Assembly: GCA_023846275.1 (NCBI GenBank) | Contig: CM043875.1 | Coordinates: 25,090,851-25,154,850 of the forward strand | DNA: 64,000 bases | Origin: Vanilla planifolia | Lineage: Eukaryota > Streptophyta > Magnoliopsida > Asparagales > Orchidaceae | Reading direction: 5' to 3' | In this document: positions 53,701-64,000 of the stretch, in pieces | How positions within the stretch are numbered: the first letter of the stretch is position 1 | How the letters are laid out: every line of letters begins with the position of its first letter | The notes under the pieces: model-generated | Database searches by the model: none | Seen by the model: the letters and a program-made list of their open reading frames with translations, nothing else | Told to the model about the DNA's origin: nothing | Translations under genes and position numbers: made by a program

Positions 53701-55734
53701 GAATAAAAACTTAATAATATCAATATCATAGTTTACCCAACAAAGTAAATTGTCCCATGCTAAACCAAGAGAATCTTGGTAATCGACCATACTTTCTTAG
53801 TAGGAGTTTGAAAGTGCATTCCACCCTTGCAAAACTCTAAATCCTTATTAAACGTGCTCTAAAAACTTATCTAGCTTCTTCTAAAATCAAATACACTATT
53901 GCATTGCCTTATCATTGACTACTTCACACTCAAGTAGCTCTTGCTCATTGTAGATCATGCACATTAGGATGCATTTTGATTGCTTGTACAAGCATGTTGA
54001 ACTAGTGGTATTGTTAGCCATTTTATTCGCGACAATACTTTTAAGAAAATTTCTTCTAATAATTTAATTTTTAATTATATTTATTTTAAATATTTAACCA
54101 TTTTATACCAACTATAATATCTTTGATTTCATTTATAAAAGAGAGCATTGATTTAGTTTGCATTAAAAGTTGCCTTTATTACATCGAATTTTAATATACA
54201 AGCTTAATGTTTTTTTAAGTCCTAAGAAAAAACCTATTTCTTGTATAGTTGGATGTTACATGAACATAGAATCTCACTTAACAAATATTATGTATTTTAA
54301 TTAGTATTATTTTGTATGATTTTAAAATTAATAGTTTAAGTACTTTTAGACCTTAAAAGTAACACATATAATTTTTTTCATATAAATATTTAATTATCCT
54401 TTCAAAAAACATATTTTTAGAAACTTTTCTATTCTGCTTTTTTACAAAAATTAATTTAAAAAATTTTCCAAAAATAATAATGGAAAAATTCTATGATAAT
54501 TGAGAAAAATACTTTTAAAATACTTTTAAAAATCATATTTTTTATAAGTTTAAAATACTTTTAAAATAATGGGGTGAAATGTTTTATGATTGTAATAGAC
54601 TAAATAACTTATTATTATTAACATTTAAAATATTATATTTTTTACAAAATTTCAGTAAGATGAATCAAAATTAACATAAAAAGTTATTTTGTATGATTGG
54701 ACATGACATGAAAAATTAATATTTAGTCATTAATTAGCCTTTTTAAGTATTTAATAATAATTGACAATATGTGTACAAATTTAATTATTAAAAAGTTTAA
54801 CATAAATTTCACAGGATAATCTAATTAATTACAAAATGTAGAGTATTAAATGATTGATTACTTTTGAAATTTTATAGTTGTAGTTAAATATCTTCAATCA
54901 TTGTAAACAGAATAGTAAATCTATGCATTATAGCACCTAAAAGTTTTATGGATCTTTTAGTCAATATTTTTTATAAGAAAGAATTCAAAGAGAACTCTAT
55001 ATAGATTTAATGGCATTCAAATTTTATTATAAAAGTAAATAATTAAATGTAATAGTTAAGTATAATGGTTCCTTCTTAGTACACGTAAATCAATTTTAAA
55101 AAGGAGTATTTAACAAAAAGTTATTTTCACTTGTTTTGTTCTAGCAATCAAAGTTTGTAGCATGAAGTATTAATTAAAAAAATTATTTGACTTACTAATA
55201 TTATTATATTTTATAATTTTATTAAAAATTTTAAATATTTAATTTGATAAAATATTTAAATAAAATTATTTAAAATTATCATTAAAGATTAATTTGTGTC
55301 ACTAACTTGTTTGTTGTACTATATATTCAAAATTTATATGTAAACTAAACTCTCAATCTCTTTTAGAAAAATATATTATTAAAATCCATGATTTTATCAA
55401 TAAAAATGATATATTAATATTATCAAATTTAATTAATATTTTGATATTAGATATTTCTAGATTGAAAAATGGAAAAACACTATTTAGATAATATTAAATT
55501 AAATAATAAAAAAATAATATTTAGAATTGAGAAATGACAACATGGTTCCATCCCATTATCTAGGTTAAGGTGATCTCTAAAGCATAAAATTTTACTCCAA
55601 ACCTTAAAAAGAAAAGTATGTAAAGAATCCAAAAAAGTGAATATAAATTTAAAATGTAAAGATGTCTTATAGAAATCTTGAAGAGGACACACCACCAATC
55701 TTGAGTGCATATCCATAATTCTTCTCACCTATAA

Positions 55735-55836
55735 GTGCTTAGTAAGAGAGGAGAGTGAGTGTAAGGGAAAGTTAGAGCTAGAGATAGAGAAAGAGAGATA
55801 AAAAGAGAGATAATAAGAAAGAGAGAAAAAGAGGGG
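55735..55836. repeat. GA-rich purine tract
   Basis: About 100 bases of nearly pure A and G with GAGA, GAGAGATA and AAAGAGAG repeats, about 770 bases beyond the 3' end of the LRR gene. Such tracts are common microsatellites and can form triplex DNA. Confidence 0.8.
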
Positions 55837-56602
55837 ACCTTTCTTGCCAAGGGACAACTCGAGATTTTCCAATATTGAAAAGGACCACCTCATCATGGAC
55901 CAATATTAAAGTCAATAGGGTTACCTAAATGCTCCAACTTTATAACAAATATCTATATTCCAAACAAACGATATACAATATATAGTATTATATTTTTAAA
56001 AAAATTAAAATATATTAAAATATTATTCTTTATTTATAATAATTATCATTTGAATAGGTTCTTAAAAAATCAAAAATTAATTTTAACATTATACATTTGC
56101 TTTTTATTTTAAATATTGTATTTTAACTACAATTTACAAAAAAAGATAACTACATTTTAACTACATATTCTTATTTTTGTGTATTTTCATAATTGTCAAA
56201 ACAAATAGAATCTTAAGCTTTCCTTGATAAAGATTTCTTTTTTAAAAGAAAGAGTTTCATACGAATCAAAATAAAGTTATGAAAGGTACTTTTTAGAAAT
56301 AAAGTTTGAAATAAAAAAAAAATTTAAAACAAAGTTGAAAGAGCCCTTGTAATTTGCATGAAGTTGAAGCATAGCTCATTTTCTCAATTTTTTGGCTTTA
56401 GCGCATTAGAACAACTTCCTAAAACCCTTTATCTATTGAGCATCAAGAAAGAGAACGAAGCTAGTAACATCACACATGCCATGCCATGCTTCTTCAACCC
56501 TGCTCCACTAAGAAAATAAGTTTAAATTTTAAGATTTACATTGACAAATGATAGAAACATAAACCTTTTGACATATAGATACTTGCTTTGCTTGTACCTA
56601 AT

Positions 56603-58205
56603 TCAATAACGAAGGAAAAGGATAGCCACGAGCTCCAAGAAAGCTATCCAAAGAAATCTATGGAGGGGATAAGCCGAGGACCCAGAGGAAACATTGCCAT
56701 CAAATCCCTGAGTTGTTTGCTCCCCCGACACATTTTCCCCTAAATCCAAATGATGTACAGAGTTCCCATCTCTATTGATGCACTCATCCACACCAATGGG
56801 GCCTTGTCCTGTTGTTTCTCCAGCTCCAGAATTGTAACAAAGATTTGGGTTATTCCAAGAGGCAAACCTCATCCTCTTATAGAAATCCTTAGGGAATCCC
56901 AATTCTCCTGAGAGGTTGTTTCCATTGATATAAAGAGCAGAAAGGGAGGGCATGTCTACAAGCTTTGCGGGAACAATACCAGATAGCTGGTTGTTCTTCA
57001 ATGAAAGAAATCTCAGCTTCTTCAACTCTGTAATGGAATCTGGTATCCCACCGACAAGACCCATGTTTGAAAGATCCAAGTATGTAAGGTTCTCCAAGCT
57101 TTTCCAATCAAACTTCTCTATAGTTTCCCCAAAGGGATTGTTTGAGAGGACCATGTCTTGCAGAGAGACCATTCCAAGGAGAGATGGGTTAAAAGCACCA
57201 GAAAGATTGTTGTTTCTGAGGTCCAAAAGTGTTAGATTCTTCAGTTTGCTAAGCTCAAGTGGCAGACTTCCATTCAAAAGATTGTTGCTCAAATCAAGTT
57301 TAAGCAAAGAAGTAAGCCCACCAAGGGATGAGTGCAGAGGGCCAACAAGGTGATTGTTGCTAATATCCAGGATCAAGAGTTCAGCTAAGGTAGCCCCTAG
57401 AGACTTCGGCAAATTCCCATATAACTGATTTCCTGAAAGTGTTAACCTCTTTAAGTGAACCAGGTTGCCGAGTTCCCGAGGAAGCTCTCCTGTTAAGGAA
57501 TTGTTGCTGAGTACAAGTGACTGAAGATTCACCAGTTGGCCGAGGACATGGGGGACCTTGCCCAAGAGGCCTTTGTTCGATCGAAGCTCCAGGTTTTGCA
57601 TGCTTGAAGAAAGCTTGTTCCAGTTGTCTGCAGGAATGGTGGTTTGTTGGGTGTTTGTTGATGCGAAGCAGTTAAAAATTGAGAGACTTTTCAAGTGCCT
57701 CAGTTCAAAAAGGTAGGGACTAAACTCGGCTTTCTTAGAGCATTCGAGAGAGTTGTCATAGGTTGGACCAATGTTTATAGTTGTGACATACCACATACTA
57801 TCAAAGAGATCACAGGATACACCCTGCAATTCAGTTTAGTTAAACAGTTTGTACTTAGCAGCATACAAAAAAAAAAAAAAAAAAAAAAAAAATGGCACAT
57901 GCAATGTGGAATTATGAAGAACAAATTAGCATGGAATAGGACTAAAATCTGGAAATTTCAGATCCAAATGTGGAAGAACCTGCGAACTTGGGCATAACCT
58001 GAATTGGTGTCCAGCCACAAGGGTCTGGATAAAGCTCAGAGCCATTCCACAATTTGCCCACAAATCCTTGAATCGTGTAGTATAGAGCTTGCTTCTCCTT
58101 CTCCTCCATTGGTGCAGTTGTCACATCCGTTTGAGATAGGGCGTCGAAGAAAAAACTTGGTTGTAGGAGAAGGAAGATTACAAGGAGTGCCGCAGAGCTC
58201 CTCAT
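56603..58205 (-). CDS. PII-2: Leucine-rich-repeat protein, PII-2 / receptor-like-protein type
   Basis: Exon 1 58205-57999 (69 codons) and exon 2 57823-56603 (406 codons plus stop) join in phase 0 as PIQ-GVSCD, giving 475 residues. A signal peptide with hydrophobic core LLVIFLLL occupies about residues 1-25. The N-terminal cap has LWNGSELYPDPCGWTPIQGVSCD. About nine plant-type LRRs (L..L.LS.N.L.G.LP) run over about residues 120-360, with a CYNSGAGETTGQ-like segment after them. The C-terminus is hydrophobic (FLWIAFLELVAILFL) and could be a GPI-anchor signal or a membrane helix. There is no kinase domain, so it is a cell-surface receptor-like protein. By family knowledge, Arabidopsis PII-2 is needed for the growth response to the root endophyte Piriformospora indica. 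RLP29-like proteins are close alternatives. The start is the first ATG after a CTT-rich leader. The frame is intact. Confidence 0.93.
57867..57892. repeat. A26 homopolymer in the intron of the LRR gene
   Basis: On the coding (minus) strand this is a T26 run ending about 43 bases before the acceptor of the single intron, so it may act as an extended polypyrimidine tract and may vary in length. Confidence 0.95.
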
Positions 58206-58234
58206 AGGTATTCTTTGTTGAGAAACTGTTATGA

Positions 58235-58268
58235 GAAAGAAGAAGAAGAAGAAGAAGAAGAAGAAGAG
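58235..58268 (-). promoter_or_regulatory. (CTT)n tract in the LRR gene leader
   Basis: About eleven GAA/AAG triplets on the plus strand, read as CTT on the coding strand, lie 30-63 bases before the start codon. CTT/CT-rich leaders are common in plant 5' UTRs and can affect expression; they also make this a likely polymorphic microsatellite. Confidence 0.8.
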
Positions 58269-58849
58269 ATATGTGTTATAAGCTAAAAGCTCGAGAAGTA
58301 GGAAACTGAAGAGAACACCACATAAGCTTTTATGTCCATTAAGTCACATAATAAGACAATTGTTAGACTGCTTTGCTACCTTTTGGCCTCAATAACTGAG
58401 GGATCACACGACGACAAACGAAGTGGGCAATAGCTACTAGATTCAAGGTTAGAATTCACCTAAGCTTTCACAACACCCATTCTAGAAAGAAGAGAAACTC
58501 ACAGATTATGGAATGTAAAAAGGAAAAGAATCCCAAGCATGGTCTCCCTTCACAGAAGCATCAACATCCTCGAAAGAGAATTTAATGTTTTGGGGAGGGA
58601 AGAAGGGAAGAACAGGGTAAGAAGGAAGAGAACTATCCAGTGGACAGGTCTTGAAGAAAGAAAACAGAACTGAGAGAGAAAGGGGACTTCTGGCATTGAA
58701 ATCGGTAAGGCTTCAGAGGATCTAAGGTGATGGAATTTATTATTGCAGTGGTCACTACAGCTACAGTAAGAAAACAATGTAACTGAGTTTTGTAAACTGT
58801 TTGCCTTGCTCTTTCATGTAGTTTAGATTTGCTCTGCCATAGCTTTACC

Positions 58850-58931
58850 TAAACTCAAGAATTGATTTGATTTTATGGAACAAGATGGGGGAAGGTGGAA
58901 GTAGTTGAGCTCAAGGATTTGTCCTTTATAG
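58850..58931 (-). promoter_or_regulatory. Candidate promoter and leader exon of the LRR gene
   Basis: On the minus strand a TATA box, CTATAAAG, lies at 58931-58924. Some 75 bases further TTTAG/GTAAAG (58849-58848) looks like a donor. This suggests transcription starts near 58900, a short leader exon, and possibly an intron before the coding exon. The predicted leader (58900-58206) is pyrimidine-rich on the coding strand. No acceptor was fixed. Confidence 0.4.
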
Positions 58932-60694
58932 ATGGGGGACCATTGTTGTGCATGTTTTTGCATTCTGCAAGTGACTTCAGAAGATTAGCTCTCTTAATAA
59001 CTTCCATAGCTTGGCTCTTTGGAGGAATTAAATAGTTACCTTCCTATGTTCCTAAAAACCTGCCTTCCAAAGGTTTAAAAAATGGCGACTTTTAAAGGTT
59101 TGTCTTTAAAAAATGATTAAATATGAATCAAAAAGCAATTTTTGACAAGATAGTTTAACAATTGAAATGTAAGAGCGTCTAAAAGAAGCTTTTCTAGAGC
59201 CATCAAAATCGAGCCAAGTATCTATGTGGCTGTTGTAGTGGCCTAACAGATACGTTGTATGAATAAATAAGAACATCTAAATCCTTAAGCAAATTCCAAA
59301 CTATTTCAACACCCTCAAATTCCTTTTAAAATCATATAAAAATCATTTTTTTTCGCTTAAAAAAATCAAACAATTTTCCCCTTTTTTCAATCCGACCACA
59401 TAAATGTGTTTTGATCTATTTTCTTTCTGATAGAAAGTGTAAGAAAAACTTCTTTTTTGCAACAAAAAGTCAATATCTGATAAAAATATATGATAAATTT
59501 GGTTATAAGATCTAAACATTTTATCAACACAACAGAGACAAGTAATTCTGCAGTCCCAAACTGTTTTTTTGATTTTATATATGAATTTAAGTGGATAAGC
59601 AACATGAACAAACAATATTGCAATTTAGAAATCAAATTGTTCCCATCTCATTCTAGTCTCCTTGATAACTATTTTTGCTAAAGCTACGTCTTGGACTTAT
59701 TTTCGAAGTACACAGTGATCACGTTGTGCTCATTATAGCTCAATAAAATGCAAATGGATATGACGCTCATGAATTTTAAGAAGAATAAGATGAATAAATA
59801 ATAAAAAGTTCTTATTCTATTTAATAACCAATCTACAATTCCCAATTGATTAGTTACTTAATTGATAGGCAAAACTTCTTCCTTGATCTAATTCAAACAA
59901 AAGTAGATATAATCAATATCCATTTGTAAACAAATTGGTCGTTTTTGTTACAATGTTAATCAACTTGCGTGTTGATCCCTAGCGTGAATAAGCTGACCTC
60001 ATCGAGTGCTTCTTGTCAAGCTAATAAATCCAACAACACTACAGGATCTCATTTTAGTAATCACATGTTATTTTAAATCCTAATCGGTGTTGAAATTAAT
60101 TTTTAAATCCCACAAAATAATTAAATCTTAATGTAATTCCAGATAAAATAAGGCTTTAATTTTTTTTTTTTTTATTTCTAAGCATAAGTGACTTCAAATC
60201 AAACAATAAAAAAAACAAGCACCAACAAATAAAACAAACAGCAACGAATAACTTGAAACACTAAAAAGAGGCGAGATGAAAATAGAAACATCACATAAGC
60301 CTTAATCGATGCTAACAATTACTAACGAGAAATGCTCACTCTTCTTAAATGGAAAAGGGTACTACTCCCTTATCCGTCCTCTGCCTCCGAACTAGACTAA
60401 TTATCCAGTTCTTCACCATTCCAACATCAAAATATATGGCAAAAGTACCTTAAAACATTAAAAAAAAAAAAAAAAAAAAAGCGAAATCAACAGTTTCATA
60501 TTCAAGAATGGAACAACACGATGCTGTAATGATCTACTCAACAGCTATTAGAACCATTCCACTTCGCCATCATCTTGCAGCACTGCTTTGCTTAGACTTC
60601 AAATGATGTCAAATCAGTGATTGAAGCAACTTGTGTTCGTCTTTGCTAAGTCATCAGATATGTGGTTTGACACACCTATTAGCCCAGACCTTCA
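58932..60694. other. Intergenic region between two minus-strand genes
   Basis: AT-rich DNA with homopolymer runs (T17 near 60155-60171, A21 at 60460-60480). The last few hundred bases before 60694 are probably the 3' UTR of the minus-strand gene ending at 60695. Short frames at 59343-59681 match nothing known. Confidence 0.6.
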
Positions 60695-61234
60695 TCAATA
60701 ATAACCAGCTCTCCTTAACTCAGCATCCTCCGGTTGCCCAACCTCAGTGTCGTTTCCAAGGAAAACAAGACGACCTGTAACCCAAGACTGCAGTCTAAGA
60801 GATTCCAGAACATAAAAATGATGCAGCGTTGCAAATTACAAAACATCGAGCCATCAAGTATTCAGGCTCATCTACTTTCTAAGTTATGGAGGAGATTCAA
60901 TGGGACTGTTACAATATCAGAAGCATTAAACAAGCAAGCTTTAAGATTATAATTTCATATTCATTGCCCAAAAAGATAGGTAAGATTCAGTAAACTGCTT
61001 TTTGAGTTTAAAATATAGTTTGAAAAAATGTTTACATATTATGAAAGTGAAAATGAAGTTTTTGGCAATAAGAATTTGTTAAAATGTAGTTTGAAAAAGT
61101 GAATGCAAACTGGGTCTTAAGATAACAACATACCGTCTCGTCGTATGGCGACCTCCCTTATGCGTCTTACAAGGCCAGTGATTGGATCACTGAAAACCTT
61201 TGTCTCGAGATTGCCCTCCAGGTATAAGATTGAT
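60695..61234 (-). CDS. C-terminal two exons of a conserved-type plant gene
   Basis: Minus-strand exons 61234-61134 and 60774-60695 join with matching phase (GAC G / GT CGT) through a GT/AG intron. They encode 58 residues and a TGA stop: the first exon reads SILYLEGNLETKVFSDPITG and LVRRIREVAIRRD, the second GRLVFLGNDTEVGQP followed by EDAELRRAGYY. The joint restores a fluent segment (IRRD-GRLVFLG), which supports the model. The tail looks like a chloroplast-protein C-terminus of the plastid-lipid-associated (fibrillin) group, perhaps PAP13, but this rests on memory and is weak. Upstream exons were not recognised between 61235 and the window end. Confidence 0.7.
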
Positions 61235-61604
61235 CTACAGACATAAAGAAAGGGTACTAGCTTTTAAGTCTATTTGATAGATAAAATGCAGTACAAGAGC
61301 ATAAACCACTAGCCATCTCATCTACAAATATTGCAAGCGAATTCATATTAGGCGCCACAGAAGAATATAGGTTGGGATTGTCATGATAGGATGAATCATG
61401 GCATATGCACATCTGCATGTCACAGATTACAAAAGCAAGCTCTTCATGGCTTTGTGGACCTTACAAAGACAGTTTAGGACCCAAAATAACCCATCTTGCC
61501 CTTAGCTATTTAAATGATCAAAATGTCTTATGGAACAAAAATAATATAAATGGACTTGATTTGATCTTTTATTTTAGGGGGATTTCCTTTACCTGATCAA
61601 GCTC

Positions 61605-61908
61605 GGCATGATTTCTCTTTGCATCAGCCTGAATGACTAAAAATGCCTTTCAGCCCAAATTTCTTAGCTTCCCTAATCTTCAAACATAATAAACTGGCAT
61701 ATACAACTGGTTTCTTTAAAGCTATCCAATGTTGGAATTTCCTACTCCTGATTTCTCTTTGCATAATCCTCAGCCTGAATGACTAAAAATGCCTTTCAGA
61801 CAAAATTTCAGAGCTTGCCTGATCTTAAAAAATAATAAACTGGCATATAAAATTGGTTTCTTTCAAGTGAGCTATATATGTTAGGATTTTCCTGCTCCTG
61901 AAAGCTCA
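61605..61908. repeat. Two tandem copies of a ~150-bp unit
   Basis: Copies at about 61605-61748 and 61749-61908 share GATTTCTCTTTGCAT, CAGCCTGAATGACTAAAAAT, GCCTTTCAG, AATAAACTGGCATATA and GGTTTCTTT, then end with TCCTACTCCTG / TCCTGCTCCTG. There are modest differences, including a small insertion. Confidence 0.88.
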
Positions 61909-62479
61909 AAGTGCAAAATGGTAATGCCAAATGAGATGAATGCCCTTATGCGCTTAAGGCATCATAATCAGTCATCACTTACAAAAGATGCCAACAATGG
62001 CAAGATATTACTCTGTGTTCTCTTAAGAGCACATTTATCACATAATAACCACTTTATCCCACTAAATATGGTCTAATGGCATTGTGCTATCCATAAACAA
62101 AACTTCATTAATATCCATGCTTACAAATCTATTCAAATAATTTCCTTCTACTCATTTTGACCTTCCTTTTCTCCTTAAAACATGAGAAAAGTTCCACCAA
62201 CACACAAATCTAATAAATAACCTATATTAAACATGTCAAACCCATCCAAATGTATTCTAACTTATATTCAATTGACACTACAACCTTCACACAAACTAAC
62301 CTACATTTATTCAAGTATAACCATTAACTCGTCTCAACATTTTCATTTCTACAATACTCATTCCATTAAAATATTTAGACTTCACATGCCAACAACCCAA
62401 ATTATACAATATTGCCAGCCATGCTACAACTTAAGGTTTAATTTTGACTAAGAAATTTCTGAAAATATGGTCATAGCCT

Positions 62480-63137
62480 ATTTTATATAAAAATTAAGGA
62501 GATTCATGCATAGTGTATTCTTGAAGAATGTTAGCAAGATCATTGATACGAGTATCCACATACAATTACCTTCACAAACTGACATGGCAACCCAATCAAC
62601 AAAATGGTTCCCATCTTTGAGGACATGGGTAATCTTGAAAGCGGACAGAATGAATAGCTGCACCAAGGAGCTAGGCATGACATTTTCCCCTAGACAGGCA
62701 ACCACAAAGACAGCAAACCACCATAACGGATTGCATTCAATCCAAACTTCAGTCTCAAGGATAAATTCTTGAAGGTAAGGCATGTACCTACAGCGACAAC
62801 ACATGCCTCCATAGCCAACAGAGTAGCAGATAAAGCAGTTGAACCCCATGCCAAGATGCCACTCCTAAAGCCATGAATGGCGAGCCACAATCTTGCACGA
62901 CCATTTGGAACAACAGAGCTATCACAATTGAGGGAGGGGGAAGACACTAGGGAGATGGATGAAGAGATCCAAAAGGCCAAGAAGCTCATAGTAATCCAAG
63001 TTGGTATAAGTGTTACAAGGCAAAATGAGCAGGATGGTCTTGACAAGCGCCACAGATCCAAGAATTGGCCGAGAATGGCTCTAACAATTCTTATTCCTCC
63101 AGATTCAATCATAGCAGTAGCAAGAGAGGTCATGTAA
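62480..63137 (-). mobile_element. LINE-type RNase H fragment
   Basis: Minus-strand frames contain FKITHVLKDGNHFVDWVA, which matches the end of plant LINE RNase H domains (family SHVYREGNQVADWLA). Upstream lies ILETEVWIECNPLWW, where the family has an LWLESDS-type segment. The two frames (63133-62690 and 62849-62478) overlap and reflect a frameshift. The rest of the LINE was not found here, so this is a 3' truncated or eroded piece. Confidence 0.5.
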
Positions 63138-64000
63138 TTTTCATAACAATTTTGGGAGATATGAGTCTCTATCTAAGTAGGAAGGTAGTCTAGTGAGATG
63201 AAAGATCAACAATCAATCTCTTCAGTGAGAAAAAAGGAATCACTGATCAGGCTGCTTCACAGCAAAGTAGGGTATGCATGACGTCCTCCAGATCAGGGTA
63301 ACACCACAGGTATGCCAAAGTTGAGCTTATCTAGCTCAAAGTGAGCCATGCCTTAGCCCCCATCCAGGTTAAGTAGGTTAAAACGAGTTGACCCCAAATA
63401 TGCATCCAAATGTCATTTAACCCCAAACAGGGTTAGCTAAAAGTTTAACATGGAGCCCCACGTTAACCCCCTTAACCCTAATGCAAGGGATCTTGGAGTC
63501 AATTCCCATGCACGAACCCTACATCCCAATCGATTACATTTCTCTACTGATGATTTTGTCCATGGCTATAAGGTGGAGAAACAACACTACGGAGGAATAC
63601 TTGCTCATTGATTATGAACTCATCTCGAGCAAAGGTGAGTATAGAGGCCAAGTCAACCACAATCACAGCCGCTCTCTAGCTCTTTTCCCATCGCCCATTC
63701 TTTCATGCACCGGATTGCTCTCATTGTCACGGCCCACCTGACATCTCATTTTAATGTTAGGTCCAACAATTTTAAGATTAAAAAAAATAGAATTTAAAGA
63801 TAATTATAGGACACTAACAACCTAAACAGAAAAGGAATAATGATAAAACATGCTCTTATCCACGTTCAAATCATCTATTACTTAAATTTTTCCTAAGTTC
63901 TAACTACAAAAATTAAAAGACAAAATTTTCCTTAAAATAGTCAATGTTTCCTTTATATACATTTACAGTTAACAATTATGGTATATATATAATTATAACA

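Larger units (their letters stand above)
61235..64000 (-). other. Probable intron or upstream region of the minus-strand partial gene
   Basis: The exon at 61234 begins with a split codon, so intron must follow. No further exon was recognised. Contents: a ~150-bp direct repeat (61605-61908), a LINE RNase H relic (62480-63137), and a stretch near 63300-63480 with repeated GTTAA / TTAACCCC words of unknown origin. Confidence 0.5.

Noticed and set aside
56952-57353. 133-codon plus-strand frame
   Set aside because: It is the antisense shadow of the LRR coding exon.

Overview
This window is nuclear DNA of a flowering plant. The evidence is GT/AG introns in plant-type genes, very AT-rich introns and intergenic DNA, plant-type LINE and Ty3/gypsy relics, and long microsatellites. 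Several residues of the farnesyltransferase gene (for example VECGFQG, and IIRCQ where many dicots have an ILSCQ-type motif) look closer to monocot than to dicot homologues as I remember them. The low GC and giant introns argue against a grass. A non-grass monocot is my best guess, but it is only a guess.

Layout: (1) 3086-36858, plus strand: thirteen exons of the beta subunit of protein farnesyltransferase (FTB/ERA1). The reading frame is intact through every junction. The first exon or exons lie before the window or were not recognised. About 1.2 kb of coding sequence is spread over 33.8 kb, with introns of 2.4, 7.5, 5.8, 1.9, 10.2 and 3.9 kb. These introns hold a three-copy ~410-bp tandem repeat, a pair of direct LTR-like copies, a 143-bp tandem array, a decayed minus-strand LINE, two decayed Ty3/gypsy integrase regions on opposite strands, and a structured GTAC-rich microsatellite. 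(2) 40468-42799, plus strand: a four-exon gene for a small 71-residue protein that I take to be a conserved plant protein of unknown function, with a telo-box in its leader or promoter. (3) 42800-56602: almost 14 kb of AT-rich intergenic DNA with microsatellites and LTR-like debris and no recognisable gene. (4) 56603-58205, minus strand: a complete two-exon leucine-rich-repeat protein of the PII-2 / receptor-like-protein type with signal peptide and hydrophobic C-terminus, preceded by a CTT repeat and a TATA box. (5) 60695-61234, minus strand: the last two exons of another plant gene whose earlier exons were not found. A LINE RNase H fragment lies at 62480-63137.

The genes do not form a pathway; they are independent eukaryotic genes. 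I see no CRISPR array, operon, tRNA or rRNA gene, and no convincing new defence or regulatory system. The most notable features are the architecture of the farnesyltransferase gene and the repeats inside it.
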